A stretch of DNA of 64,000 nucleotides from Aotearoamyces nothofagi (GCA_015345905.1 JADDTR010000002.1:1302001-1366000); one strand, 5' to 3'; shown: positions 34,143 through 44,163, counted from the stretch's first letter. The notes: generated from the sequence alone by a model not told the origin. Translations and numbers: made by a program.

Positions 34143-35077
34143 TTAAAGTTCCATGCCCAAGAACAACCATTTTTTGCTCGTTACTCCTTTTTCCTTCGCC
34201 CACATATCCAGAGTTATCAGCTCGAAGCCAACCCATCGAAGGCTTTTGAGCAAACATCTGCTTTCTTCTGGTTCGACCGACCGATCAAGACAGACGACCA
34301 CTTGCGAGCAATTGAAAGAGCCTGCCAGCTCAATTAATGCCATAAGACTATTAAAGTTAGCAGTTACTACACGAAAGATCATGTGGGGAACATACCCTTT
34401 TTTAAGATCCCGTCCAACAACAGAAGAATCGAAGAAAGCAAAAAGGCACTTCTCGTCTCCTGTTCCTGTAACAAAGCCTCTAAAGCTGCAACCACCAGCG
34501 TAGTCCCAAACCTCAAACCACGAGTTTACTCGGTTGGCGTTTCGGTTGTCGAAATAATTGTACGAATCCACACTTTCGTCAGGAGGTGAATACGCGTTCG
34601 TACCCATGTCGATAGAGCCAATCGCAACTGAATCCCTCTCACCAAGGAATACGGTCTTCATGGTCTCGCAGAAGAGTCTCTCACACTCTTCCCGAATGGT
34701 GCACGCTGCCCCCTCTCTACGGTTCTTTCTCATACCATCTCTGTCGCGCTTCCTTGAGTTGGACTTGGGACTGAGCGCGAGCTCATTGGCGGAGGCCGGT
34801 ACCGCGAGAGGGGGACTTGACGGGGGGGATGGGAGTCCTGAGGAAGGGACCTCAGGAATACCACTGGGCCCCTATAGATAACAAGTTAGTTCGTATAGTA
34901 TGAAAGAGAAACCATTGAGAAAGACTTGCCGTCGGCCCCGGTAGTGGAGTAATGAAAGCCCTTCAGCATCGCCGAAGAGTCAACCACGTAGCAACTGGCG
35001 AGGACATTGGCTTGACGCGCGACGGCCTCGCCGTCACGATTACTACTACTAAAATTGATTGTTTTGCTGGGAGCCAT
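34143..35077 (-). CDS. OAZ1: Ornithine decarboxylase antizyme, decoded by +1 ribosomal frameshift
   Basis: Antizyme binds ornithine decarboxylase and sends it to the proteasome without ubiquitin, limiting polyamine synthesis. Exon 1 is 34930-35077; a 58-nt intron (34872-34929) with a GC donor (GCAAGT), ACTAAC branch and TAG acceptor follows; exon 2 is 34143-34871. Splicing gives a 55-codon first frame ending G-A-Q-W-Y-S then TGA at 34852-34854. Skipping the T of TGA gives EVPSSGLPSPP and 236 codons, for 291 residues. The antizyme domain is clear: VTANFNSLMALIELAGSF, VVVCLDRS and LLKSLRWVGFELITLD. W-Y-S before TCC-TGA is the layout known from animal and fungal antizymes. That polyamines stimulate the shift is family knowledge, not seen here. 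Confidence 0.93.
34836..34857 (-). promoter_or_regulatory. Antizyme +1 frameshift site with overlapping 8-bp inverted repeat
   Basis: On the minus strand TCCTGAGG (34857-34850) contains the shift codons TCC TGA. It is perfectly complementary to CCTCAGGA (34843-34836) across a 6-nt loop TCCCTT. The shift motif matches the UCC-UGA used by most antizymes. Whether the hairpin acts in recoding is unknown. Confidence 0.8.
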
Positions 35078-36319
35078 TGCTAATGGATAATGCCAGCGTT
35101 GTTACGTCGAAGATTGGATTGAGGGACGGGTTTGCCGAGAGTGTATTTTGTAGAGTCGTTGAAGAAGTGGCGGTAAAGTGTGAGAAGGTGGGGGTGGTTG
35201 TCTTTCGGAGAGCTGGGAGTTGAGTTGGAGCGTGATGCGTTGATAGGAAGGATTATTGGATTGTTAGAGATGAGTGAGAGATGGAGTTCAAAGCGAGCCG
35301 GTAATTGTTGGTGGTCAGTTCAGTTCTGGTAATCAATCACTTAAGTACAGGCTGCGAAAGTTCTGGATTGACTAACGCCGAAATTGGAAAGGGTGAGGGG
35401 TAAGCGAACGAGAGCCTCACGTGATCTCGCACGCCAGCCACGCCAATCAGCTCGGATGGTTTGACTCGAGAATGGGGACCAGCAAACGCCGCCCTGGACT
35501 TGGCAAATTGGCCAGCGTAAGGGACGGACGAGCACTGCACTCTCCAGCGGTCGTTCTATCCCATTCCAAGCTGCCTCCGGCAAGTTCGGGCCAGCATCCT
35601 TTGTTTTGACCGCGACGGGAGATGCTTTCAGCCTCTCATACTTGTGATTATGGCCTCTGCGAGCAAGGCAGCAACAGTGCCGGACTCGCGGTGGAACTGT
35701 AGCCGCAGCATAGCATAGAACCAAATGCAACTTCAGGATATACTGGCATACATACACGGCCCAGGTGCTTGTGTGCCTCCTTGCTTCGTATGCCACCTGT
35801 CAAATGCCCACTCGGCCATTCTGCAAGCATACTATCATGCTAACCTGCATCTTATCATCCCTATCGATTAGGCGATAAGCCCGGAACCCGGATGGATCAT
35901 GGGCTGTGAGCTGTGCGTGACCTCCACCCAGCTCGGAGTCGAGCGATCACCCACCAGCCGCGGGGACACCGCCGCACCATCAAACAAACAACACTGAAGG
36001 CGAGACAGCAGTAAACCACCATAGCTCATCACCGACGTAGTCTCCGCTCCTCTGACGCCAATACGAATACGCTGGTTCATTTCTACAGCATATAGTTCTA
36101 TGTAGGTCTCTGCTTGGAGGATTCTTCCGTTCGTGCATAGCATCATGAAAATGCACTGAGTGATGATCGGTTCTGCAAGCTTTACATCTTGCGCCACTGC
36201 ATATCCACACCCTCCAGCAACCCTGGCTTTTTATAGAGTCAACTCGACGGCTGTTTGCCGCGACCATTTCTAGATACTATTCCTTTTTGACTGTGCCTTA
36301 CAACTCGTTCGCATTCGAC
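35078..36319. promoter_or_regulatory. Divergent region antizyme / yippee-like gene
   Basis: About 1.24 kb with no supported gene. It contains the palindrome TCACGTGA at 35417-35424, about 340 bp upstream of the antizyme ATG; CACGTG is the classic basic helix-loop-helix site (Cbf1, SREBP types). Overlapping open frames at 35.3-36.2 kb on the minus strand lack family features. Confidence 0.45.
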
Positions 36320-37222
36320 ATGAGCGGCGTTCTCGAAGCATATAAAGCGTTGAAGGTGCCTTCCGAGGCCACCGTCTCGCGGCCGCCCTTCCCGACTTAC
36401 CTTCTCCCAAGCTTCTCCTTCCCATTGCCTAGGCACTTCAGACGGCGGCACTCATCCACGACCAGTGTCAACTCCTTGAATCGAAACTCTGCGATATTCT
36501 CTCTGGTCGCATCACCAACATCGTCTGCGAGCACAACGCCGAGTTCATCGCCGCCGCAAACGAGCTATTTTAGCCGGCGAATCTCTACATATACTACGTT
36601 CAGTGAAACTCTTGAAGAAGAAGAAGAACCTGAGCAGGAGGTGCCGCTCAAGCTTCAACGCACACAGCCCGACACTCTCAAGTGCTCCACATGTTCAACA
36701 GACATTGCGTTCGCAGATCAAATTGTCAGCAAAGGCTTTACTGGACGACATGGTCGGGCAATCCTGGTTTCCCCTCCCCCATTACGAGGTGCCTTGTCTA
36801 AAAGCCCTTCGAAACGAGGTGGTGGGAAGGACAAAGATCGAGACTTGATCAATACCCGGATCGGTCGCTCTGTCACCCGCCAGCTGGTTACTGGCACTCA
36901 TGTTGTGGCAGATCTAAGCTGTAGCATTTGTGGTACAGTTTTGGGATGGAAATATGTGGATGCTAAAGAGCAAGCACAAAAATACAAAATCGGAAAGTTT
37001 ATTTTGGAAACAAAGAGAGTTGTTAAAGGAAAGTGCTGGGAGGAGGTGGTGGATGGGCCCTTTGTGGAAGAGTGGAACGATACCCCGAAGACAGAAAATG
37101 GAGATGACAAGGAGACAGAGTTTGATTCGGAAGATGAAGACGAGTGTGAGGACTTGTTTGCTGGAGTTTGGGATCCAGATGTTGTCGCAAAGAGAAGGAC
37201 GAAGAAAGTGGGAGTGAAATAA
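36320..37222 (+). CDS. Yippee/Mis18-type zinc-binding domain protein
   Basis: Single exon, 300 residues. The N-terminal third is Ser/Thr/Pro-rich. The yippee-like domain (about 120-240) has two paired CxxC motifs expected to bind one zinc: CSTCSTDIAF at about 124 and CSICGTVLGWKYV at about 201. Between them are FTGRHGRA and the segment RQLVTGTHVVADLSC; the domain closes with YKIGKFILETKRVV. The C terminus is acidic, then basic. The fold is shared with cereblon and Mis18; no specific role is known for fungal yippee proteins. The ATG at 36320 is the first in frame; the frame upstream begins only at a TTG. Confidence 0.9.
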   Translation: MSGVLEAYKALKVPSEATVSRPPFPTYLLPSFSFPLPRHFRRRHSSTTSVNSLNRNSAIFSLVASPTSSASTTPSSSPPQTSYFSRRISTYTTFSETLEEEEEPEQEVPLKLQRTQPDTLKCSTCSTDIAFADQIVSKGFTGRHGRAILVSPPPLRGALSKSPSKRGGGKDKDRDLINTRIGRSVTRQLVTGTHVVADLSCSICGTVLGWKYVDAKEQAQKYKIGKFILETKRVVKGKCWEEVVDGPFVEEWNDTPKTENGDDKETEFDSEDEDECEDLFAGVWDPDVVAKRRTKKVGVK

Positions 37223-37620
37223 ACAGCAGATATTGATTGATGACACCGGCTTAGGGATTGCATGATTATGATGGATATGAAATGTGTTCGAGACAGCTGT
37301 TAATCTTGGGTATCAAGTTTCTAAGGAGTTTGACGGATTGCACAGCACTAGCGATATCAGTTAAATACCCTCTCTATTAGTGTTTAGTTAATATATGATA
37401 CCCAAGTTTGCATGAGATACATCATATGTATAATGCCTTCCGTTCTTCTATCATTTTCAAGCTTCTAAACCGTTAGGAAATTTTTTTTTTTTTTTGACTC
37501 CTGGCATCACTCACAACCCGGAAGGAACACGGGAAGCTCATAAAATTTTTAATTCCCGCTACCGATTTACATCTCTGCACAGCTACTTGGAGAGTTGTGA
37601 GCAGCATGCCCGGATTATAG

Positions 37621-37683
37621 CTATTGGTATCTCGTGCAATTTTTTTTTGTTCAACCTTTGAGCGGGCTCCACAGTAGAGTGCA
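37621..37683 (+). repeat. Repeat block X, left copy
   Basis: Starts CTATTGGTATCTCGTG and ends ACAGTAGAGTGCA. The reverse complement of 38441-38500 is clearly related (CTATTGGTATCTCATA ... TCAGTAGAGTGTA), with about 80 percent identity by eye and a few indels. Confidence 0.75.
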
Positions 37684-37840
37684 TCCATAGCTGCAGCGCC
37701 AACTCACACCACTCCTCTGCAGGCGGATGGCCGGATCCGAATTAAATGCAAGCTCAAACACATGTAATGTTATCCGCCTATTAAATACTCCGTAGGAACT
37801 CCTTCAATATATAGCTAATTAAGACATAGTTAAGCCACCT

Positions 37841-37910
37841 CTCTACCGCTGTTTCCACTTGCTCTGAGCAACAGCTTCAATTAGACGTCGGCCACGAAGT
37901 CGCCCACCAG
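37841..37910 (+). repeat. Repeat block Y, left copy
   Basis: CTCTACCGCTGTTTCC through GTCGCCCACCAG. The reverse complement of 38501-38570 is related, with shared AGCTTCAAT, GAAGTC and CCCACCAG. On the minus strand it covers the end of an open frame closing WWATSWPTSN. Confidence 0.75.
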
Positions 37911-38122
37911 TTGGAGACTTCGATGAACAATGTCACAGCATGGATGACGATCACATTCGTTGGAGGCCCAGGCACTGTCCCCAGCTCCATCGTAGTAGCA
38001 AAGTATAACAGTGCAAGATAAAGAGCCGTATACAGAGCATAACCCTTATACACCTCCTTCAAAGTTGATTTTATCTCAGAAAGCCAGAACTCATCTTCTG
38101 CAGGAATCCGATTGTAAACCAC
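37877..38122 (-). pseudogene. Possible remnant of a membrane protein gene
   Basis: An 81-codon open stretch that opens with GTG, not ATG. It contains ALYTALYLALLYFATTMELG, a plausible membrane segment, and ends FIEVSNWWATSWPTSN. Upstream on the same strand, hydrophobic coding-like pieces (YFTAWFTIGFLQ, YYWFTSLLILCF) occur in other frames, separated by stops. Its 3' end is repeated in the inverted block at 38501-38570. I do not recognise the family. Either this is a decayed gene or its coding look is chance. Confidence 0.3.
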
Positions 38123-38440
38123 GCGGTGAAGTACACCGACCGCAAGTAGTAGACCGGATGCTGGTCATCTGCACCGAGATTCTAAAGGGGGATACTACAC
38201 TCCTCGTCATCGCTGTTATTGAAGCAGAGTATAAGCAGCGAAGTGAACCAATAATAGTGGTAGATAGATAAGCTAGGGAAGCAGGCTAAGTATTAGCTTT
38301 AGGCCAAAAGCTGTTGCTAATAAATGACAACAGCTTAGAGCTTTGATATCTTCTCATTGAACATAGGATTATCTTCCAATGATTCTTCTAATACAGCTAG
38401 TTCTAAGTTGCATATCTTAAAAGGTAGACTCCTTGGACTT

Positions 38441-38500
38441 ATACACTCTACTGAGGAGCCCGCCCAAAGGTTGAAAAACAATAGTATGAGATACCAATAG
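38441..38500 (-). repeat. Repeat block X, right copy
   Basis: Inverted, diverged copy of 37621-37683. It abuts block Y directly at 38500/38501, whereas the left copies are about 157 bp apart. Confidence 0.75.
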
Positions 38501-38570
38501 CTGGTGGGTGACTTCGAGGCCGAGGCCTGATTGAAGCTGATGCTCATAGCAAGCGGAAGCAGCGGCAGAG
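38501..38570 (-). repeat. Repeat block Y, right copy
   Basis: Inverted, diverged copy of 37841-37910. On the plus strand it reads SWWVTSRPRPD then stop, matching the closing residues NWWATSWPTSN of the minus-strand frame at the left copy. Confidence 0.75.
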
Positions 38571-38916
38571 GTAGATAGACTATGTGTCAAGTCATATTAT
38601 GTAGCAATGTGGAAATTAATATGATCCGTAATTCGTATTTCCAATCATGACTTTCTTTTCTTAGACAAAATGCCCGGTTTACAGCACCCTTCAAACAAGA
38701 GATTGGGAGAGTTAGGTAACCCGTTAATATTAAACTGTGAATGCTTCACCTTGGTGGACATATAAACAAGTAATCGAGGGCTTAGTTGATCGAGACGCAA
38801 ATAGATGTTATACAAAACTAAGCTCCTGCAAAAACCAAGACACCGCTATTTTAAAACTACAAGACACGCTCAGTAGAGCAGCCGCCAGTCACCATCATTT
38901 CTCAGGCCTTGTGTAA

Positions 38917-39593
38917 CTATCTTCTCTTGAATAACCGCTTTTTCCTTTCCCTAACTCGATCCCCGTGCTCATCATTCTGGTCGACGACAATAGCCTCATC
39001 TTCCACGCTCTCACCCTCGGAAGGGCCATCTTTCGTGACCCTAATCGGTGCCTTGATCTCCTTGCTGCCATCTGCGTATTGGATGTTATCGTACATATGC
39101 TCTTCAGCCTTCATGTCGGCCTTCGATCTTGCATCAAGTGATTTGCTGGTACGATTCCTGAAGCCTGGCATGCGGATTCGGGACGTGGTGCGGGAGAGGG
39201 GTACGTCTTGTGCGGAGATTGAGGCGCCGGGGGAGGTGTCAGCGTCAGGGTGGGAAAGGGTGGTGTTGCGGTCTAGGGCAGTGTCGAGTTAGTACGGCAG
39301 TGCTTAGGTGGGATGGAAGAGATAAAGCAACTAAGAGAGTAAAACTAATTTCAAAGTAATCGTCAGATTCTGACAACCTTCAGTGAGGTGGTAAGAATCT
39401 ACCGATTAGTAATTGCTGCACGGCAGACATTGGCACCCTCACCGCCAGTCGCACCACAGAAAGCGTAAACTCAAAAACTCAACACCACAAAAAAAAAGGA
39501 CTTACCCATACTCAACGGCTCCGGAAATCCGGTATACCTATTCGACACTCTGCTCCGTTCCGGCTTTGGAGGTTCCTGTACATTCGCGCTCAT
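38917..39593 (-). CDS. Small basic protein of unknown function
   Basis: Two exons, 39506-39593 and 38917-39272, give about 147 residues. The 233-nt intron (GTAAGT donor, CTAAC branch, TAG acceptor) is long for this window, so a small middle exon may have been missed. The protein begins MSANVQEPPKPERSRVSNRY. It contains VPLSRTTSRIRMPGFRNRTS, then KSLDARSKADMKAEEHMYDN, and ends in KKRLFKRR. Low hydrophobicity and many charged residues suggest a soluble or largely disordered protein. I do not recognise a domain. The composition of the second exon and the frame-keeping join support a real gene. Confidence 0.6.
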
Positions 39594-40689
39594 CTTGAAC
39601 CGTACTGTGTCTATCTCGCCCGTGCTCAACGTTCCTGACGCCGTAATTCCTCGTATCTAACTTCTCACTCGCAAATCTTCGTGCCCACTTCGAATTCCAA
39701 GCACAGCTGTCTATTGCTTCTCGTCACAACGTAGACAGTCTCGCTGTCGCCACGCAACGTCTTCCCGTCAGGGAATTGTTATGTTTGGGAAACCGATTGG
39801 CTCTCAAGTGAATCAAAATGTTTCCTTAAGCGCCAACAACAGCGGCAGTACTCCTTGTTCTCTATCCCAGAGCCCAGAGTCGATTTGAGTCTTGATAGAA
39901 TATATATATTCGAATATATATAGAAGAAGACCGGAGAGGACAAGAAGATGAATAAATACCTTGGCAAGGCGGAAGGCACCAGGAAAAGACGGAAAGAAAG
40001 CAGGGAAGCAGGGAAGCACAGAAGCCAGGGCTGTGTCATCCCCGCCCCGGGTAAACGAGCGAGCGAGGCGCGGCTGAGCATGACTGTACTGTGTATAGCA
40101 TTATTTATCGGAGGCAGTTACGCAGTTATGCACTCGCCCTCGTGCAGCTGCGAATCACTCGACTACCATGCAAGACATCTATCAAGCCCCATTTGATGAC
40201 GTACGATCGTCCTCACGTGGGTGAGCCTCGCCTGCGTACGTGCGTATGGCCCGTGCTGCTGTTGTGTCACGTGCGGACGCGTTGCTTCTGTGGAAGGCTC
40301 AGGCTCCCAGGCATCGTCCGCCATGTCTTAGTCTCGAGTGTCTCTGGCATTACTTCTTCCGTAGAAAGCAGTCTTCTTAAGGATAACAACGCCAGTTTGC
40401 AGCTCAAGTTCCCTGTCATCTGAGACCTCACGAGATCCAGCAGCCGCATAATTTCTCGTGCTGCACAAGACTCGACCAGCCAGCAGGAGGGAGCCATCCG
40501 CACAGGTACGTACTTCTAGCCTTGCCTTGGCGTGCTTGGCATTCTCCCCAGTCACGTGATAACCAGACCGAGGAACACGCGAGAACGCGAATCCCTGTAG
40601 GCCACTCTAAACCATTCTCTCCTTTCACCTCGACATACTCTCGCCGTATTGCAGACGTGGTCTGACGTAGGTCCAATACAGCATAAGCA
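39594..40689. promoter_or_regulatory. Divergent region unknown gene / DCD1
   Basis: About 1.1 kb with no supported gene. It holds three CACGTG hexamers (40214-40219, 40268-40273, 40553-40558) and two ACGCGA motifs (40577-40582, 40585-40590), the latter about 100 bp before the DCD1 ATG. A TATATATATTCGAATATATATA-like AT palindrome lies near 39899-39922. Confidence 0.5.
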
Positions 40690-41736
40690 ATGTTCATAGG
40701 CTTATGCGGCGGTATTTGCTCGGGGAAGCGTACTATCGCCCAGTATCTCGTTGAACATCACGGGTTCACCCAACTTTTCCTCAAGGAGTCGGCCACTGCA
40801 TCTTCCGACCCTCACATATTTCACAGTGTAGGCGCACTTGTCGACTTTGTCACCACACGCTGGCTGGACCGCTGGGTCACGACAGATATCTACACCGAGG
40901 CCGTCCTCGATATCCTCGTTCGCCGGCCCTTTTTCATTCTTATAAGTGTCGATGCGCCAGTTAGCATACGGTGGAAACGGTATCGGCAGCGAGTAAACGA
41001 CGCAAATTCCGCAAGCTCGTTATCTACAGACGCTGGCCTAGAGGATTTTCTGCTCAGGTCAGATGAGCATCTGTATAGCCCAACAACAGGGTTGTTGCCT
41101 CTCATTTCTCGTGCTACAATACGCCTACTCAACACTTCTTCTGATCTAGCACATCTATATGCCACTCTGGGAAAGCTTGATTTGACCAACGAGGATCGCT
41201 TACGACCAAGCTGGGACCAGTACTTCATGCAACTGGCATCTCTCGCTGCCCAACGATGCAATTGCATGAAGCGAAGAGTTGGTTGCGTTCTGGTTCGAGA
41301 GAAGCGGGTCATCAGCACAGGCTACAATGGCACCCCAAGAGGCCTTAAGAACTGTGGAGAAGGTGGGTGTCCGAGGTGCAATGGTGGTCAGGGCTCCGGA
41401 GTGGGTCTGGTTACCTGCCTATGCCTGCATGCCGAGGAGAATGCCCTCTTAGAAGCAGGCAGGGAAAGGATCCGAGAAGGTGCAATATTATATTGTGATA
41501 CTTGTCCCTGCCTAACATGCAGCATTAAGATCGCCCAGGTAGGAATCAGCGAAGTCGTCTACAGCCAGGCGTATAGCATGGACATAGAAACAGCTGCCGT
41601 GTTTAAGGAGGCTGGAGTACAACTGCGGCAATTCTCGCCGGTGAGCACCTTTGCTTGCATTTGACACATGAGAGTGCTGACAGTGATTTAGCCTACTAAT
41701 GGCCTTGTACATCTCGAAAAACAAGCTTTCCGCTGA
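40690..41736 (+). CDS. DCD1: Deoxycytidylate (dCMP) deaminase
   Basis: Exons 40690-41640 and 41692-41736 give 331 residues. The 51-nt intron (GTGAGC donor, TAG acceptor) replaces an early stop and yields QFSPPTNGLVHLEKQAFR at the C terminus. The enzyme deaminates dCMP to dUMP for thymidylate synthesis. An N-terminal part with a P-loop-like GLCGGICSGKRT (residues 4-15) is shared with yeast Dcd1. The zinc deaminase domain shows WDQYFMQLASLAAQRCNCMKR, GYNGTPRG, the catalytic HAEENAL at about 247 and the zinc pair C274/C277 in PCLTC. The extra cysteines CGEGGCPRC probably bind a second zinc, as in the family. Confidence 0.96.
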
Positions 41737-42443
41737 GACCAAAATACATGCGGATAAAACATACGTTTGGTTGATACAATAAGGTATCATTGTTTGGAAT
41801 CTACAGTAGATCAGATTTTGTGTAGATTGCCATTCATATTTGGTCGAGACTGTGAATTAGCTATGTAACTTACTACCGTATGTAAGCAATCTGTAGGGTT
41901 CCACGGATCTTGGCTGCCGAGTGAGCCGTACAGGCATCGGGCCACTGTGGGTTAGGTAGTATGAGGTCAATTAATATTAACACGCACCGACAGACAGAAT
42001 CCACATGGAGTGACACTTGATGTAATCATGTAACTTTACTACATGTGAATCTTGATTACAGACGACCTGGACGCCACCCAACCACCGCTACCCGAATATT
42101 CCCATTTGGGACGCCGATAGGATGTGGTGGATACGGTCAAAATATACAGTAAAGAGATGTTGATCAATATGTACCAACCAACATAACAATAAAGGAACGG
42201 GCATCCGGTATTTTACAGAAAATCCTCCAAAACCAGAGCGCCTCGAAAAGGCGGGCATATTAATGCGCCTCTCTAAACGCCAAAAACGAGCCCAAATCCG
42301 TTTGTATAGCCGAAGGACCAGGTGTACTTGTAACCGCCCTAGTTACTATTTTCCAAACACTTGACTTTTGATTACGACCATGCCTACCTATCTGTATCAC
42401 ACATCGTCCTTCCCCAGCCGAAGGGCTATGTCCTAGGCGTGTG
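41737..42443. other. Convergent intergenic region
   Basis: About 700 bp between the stops of DCD1 (+) and the bZIP gene (-), with no gene or repeat recognised. Confidence 0.45.
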
Positions 42444-44163
42444 TCATGAGAAGCGCCTTTGCATGCCGCCCTGGCCAGCCATTACTTGTTGGTTATTTAT
42501 CGCCAGCCCATAAGGATTTTGCATCTGGTTCCCATAGTCTGCCATGATCTGTCCCATATAGTTATTGTTGAGACCCTGTGACTGTGTAACGGGACAGTCC
42601 TTATGTGCGAGAAGAAGCGTTTTAAGATTGACGACTTCTTCGCGTAATTGTGAGATTTGCGAGCTAAGAATATCGTTCTCATTGCTAAACATCTCCACCT
42701 TCTGCTGAAGGTTGGCAAGCCACTGCTTCTTGCGTTGTCTGCACTTCAATGCGGCGACACTGGCCGAATTAGTATAAAGTGGGAAGTCGGAAGATACATA
42801 AACTTACCGATTACGCTCGAGGAAGTTCTTCCGCTTCTCTTCGTCAGTCATCTTCTTTCCATTGGCATTGTATTCGTCTTGCTTCATGTCGGGCTCTTCA
42901 TCAGAAGGAGGCTCAGGCTCCATAAACGACATGGAGTTTGAGTTTCCGTTATTAGTTTTGGACTTCTTTGAGGCGGGTCCCTTCGAAGGTGTGTCTTCAG
43001 CCTTCCTTCTGTTGTTGCCTTGGCCGGAAGCTCCACCCTTCTTACCCTTCCCACGGGTAGTCGGACGAGCATCATCATCATCTGAGTGGCCACCACTCAT
43101 CTCGCTAACGCCACGGCCAGAAGTTGTGCTTGTGGAACCATTGGGGCGGTTACCTGATGTGTCCACTTGTCCTCTTTGATGATTTGGCTGTGGGTGTGCA
43201 TGAACCGTCTGAGGCTGTGCCACAGCATATTGGCCAGGCACACCTTGTGAGCTATTGCGGGACTGTGACGCAAGCATAAATAGGCCGTTAGCCGCATCAT
43301 TGGCATCATGCTGGGCAAATAGCTCAGACGCAGGCTGGTTCTGCGTCGGTTTCATATCAACACCGTTTTGAAAGTCCTGAGGTTGGGAAGTAATATGGTT
43401 CTGTTGTTGTTGCTGCTGTTGTTGATGTTGTTGTAATTGATCGCTCCTCTTCTGCGCCGCAGCAGCGCTTAACGCCGTGCGATGGAAATCTAGAGTACCA
43501 GGTGTAGCACCTCCGCTAGCAAGGGAATTGAAGATGGCTTGGGAATTTGGACTTGGCGCAGGGAACATAGAGCCGCCTCCACCTGGTGTCAAACCTGTCC
43601 TTAAGGACGACTCGTTAGGCGTAAAGGCTCCTCGAAGGTGATGAGCGTCTCCAAAGTAGTCGCCTTGTGGCCCTGATAGCATGGCCGGACTCAAAGGCCC
43701 AGTCCTTAATGAACCTCCAGCCCAATTGAAGGGTGTGTTTCCAGTCCCGGGAAGAAGAGAAGCTGGCGACGTGAGGGCAGCGACCGAGGGTAGTTTAGTT
43801 CCTCCTGGTGTTTCTGCACCACCTGTCGCAAAGGAATGCTCGAAGGGATTCGGTTCGAAGGAGAGATGCGAAGGGACACTGCTAGGATGGGCTGCCGAGA
43901 AGTAATCAGGCGTGTTCTCTACACCTTGAGTAGGTCGAGGTGGAGGGGCCAAACCTTTCTGCCCGTCAACACTGGTTGATGGTTCGCCTTTTACTGCGTC
44001 TGCGTCTCCCATAAGTTAGCACTACTAGTATATGTATATGGGATGCGAGTCATGCAAGACCATCGCGATCAATGTGCGTACCTGGTTTTGGCGGAGTAGA
44101 CTTGCTTGGCTGTATAGGCGACGTTGAGGCATCTTTCTTGGGATCCGTCGGAGAGTTACCCAT
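42444..44163 (-). CDS. AtfA/Atf1-type bZIP stress transcription factor
   Basis: Three exons, 44082-44163, 42808-44005 and 42444-42759, give 531 residues with the outermost acceptor. Atf1-type factors are targets of the Hog1/Sty1/SakA MAP kinase and bind CRE sites in stress, spore and virulence genes. Seen: an N-terminal part rich in Ser-Pro and Thr-Pro, with GDYFGDAHHLRGAFTPNESS as in the Aft1 osmotic-stress domains; a glutamine run near 240; and the bZIP basic region ERNRVAALKCRQRKK assembled exactly across the second intron, followed by the leucine zipper LQQKVEMFSNENDILSSQIS. Acceptor choice at the first intron is ambiguous (see findings). Confidence 0.95.

Larger units (their letters stand above)
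37223..38916. other. Gene-free region with decayed inverted module copies
   Basis: About 1.7 kb between the yippee-like gene and a small unknown gene. It contains a 15-nt T run near 37481 and two short blocks present twice in opposite orientation (listed separately). No intact gene is recognised. Confidence 0.5.

Noticed and set aside
35341-36267. Several overlapping minus-strand frames of 95-151 codons between antizyme and the yippee-like gene
   Set aside because: They overlap each other in different frames, lack conserved composition and sit in a divergent promoter.
38335-38547. Minus-strand frame with a hydrophobic start (SYWYLILLFFNLWAG), like a secreted or membrane protein
   Set aside because: It lies across the inverted blocks X and Y. 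Block Y seems to have its coding sense on the other strand, so the hydrophobic look is probably antisense.
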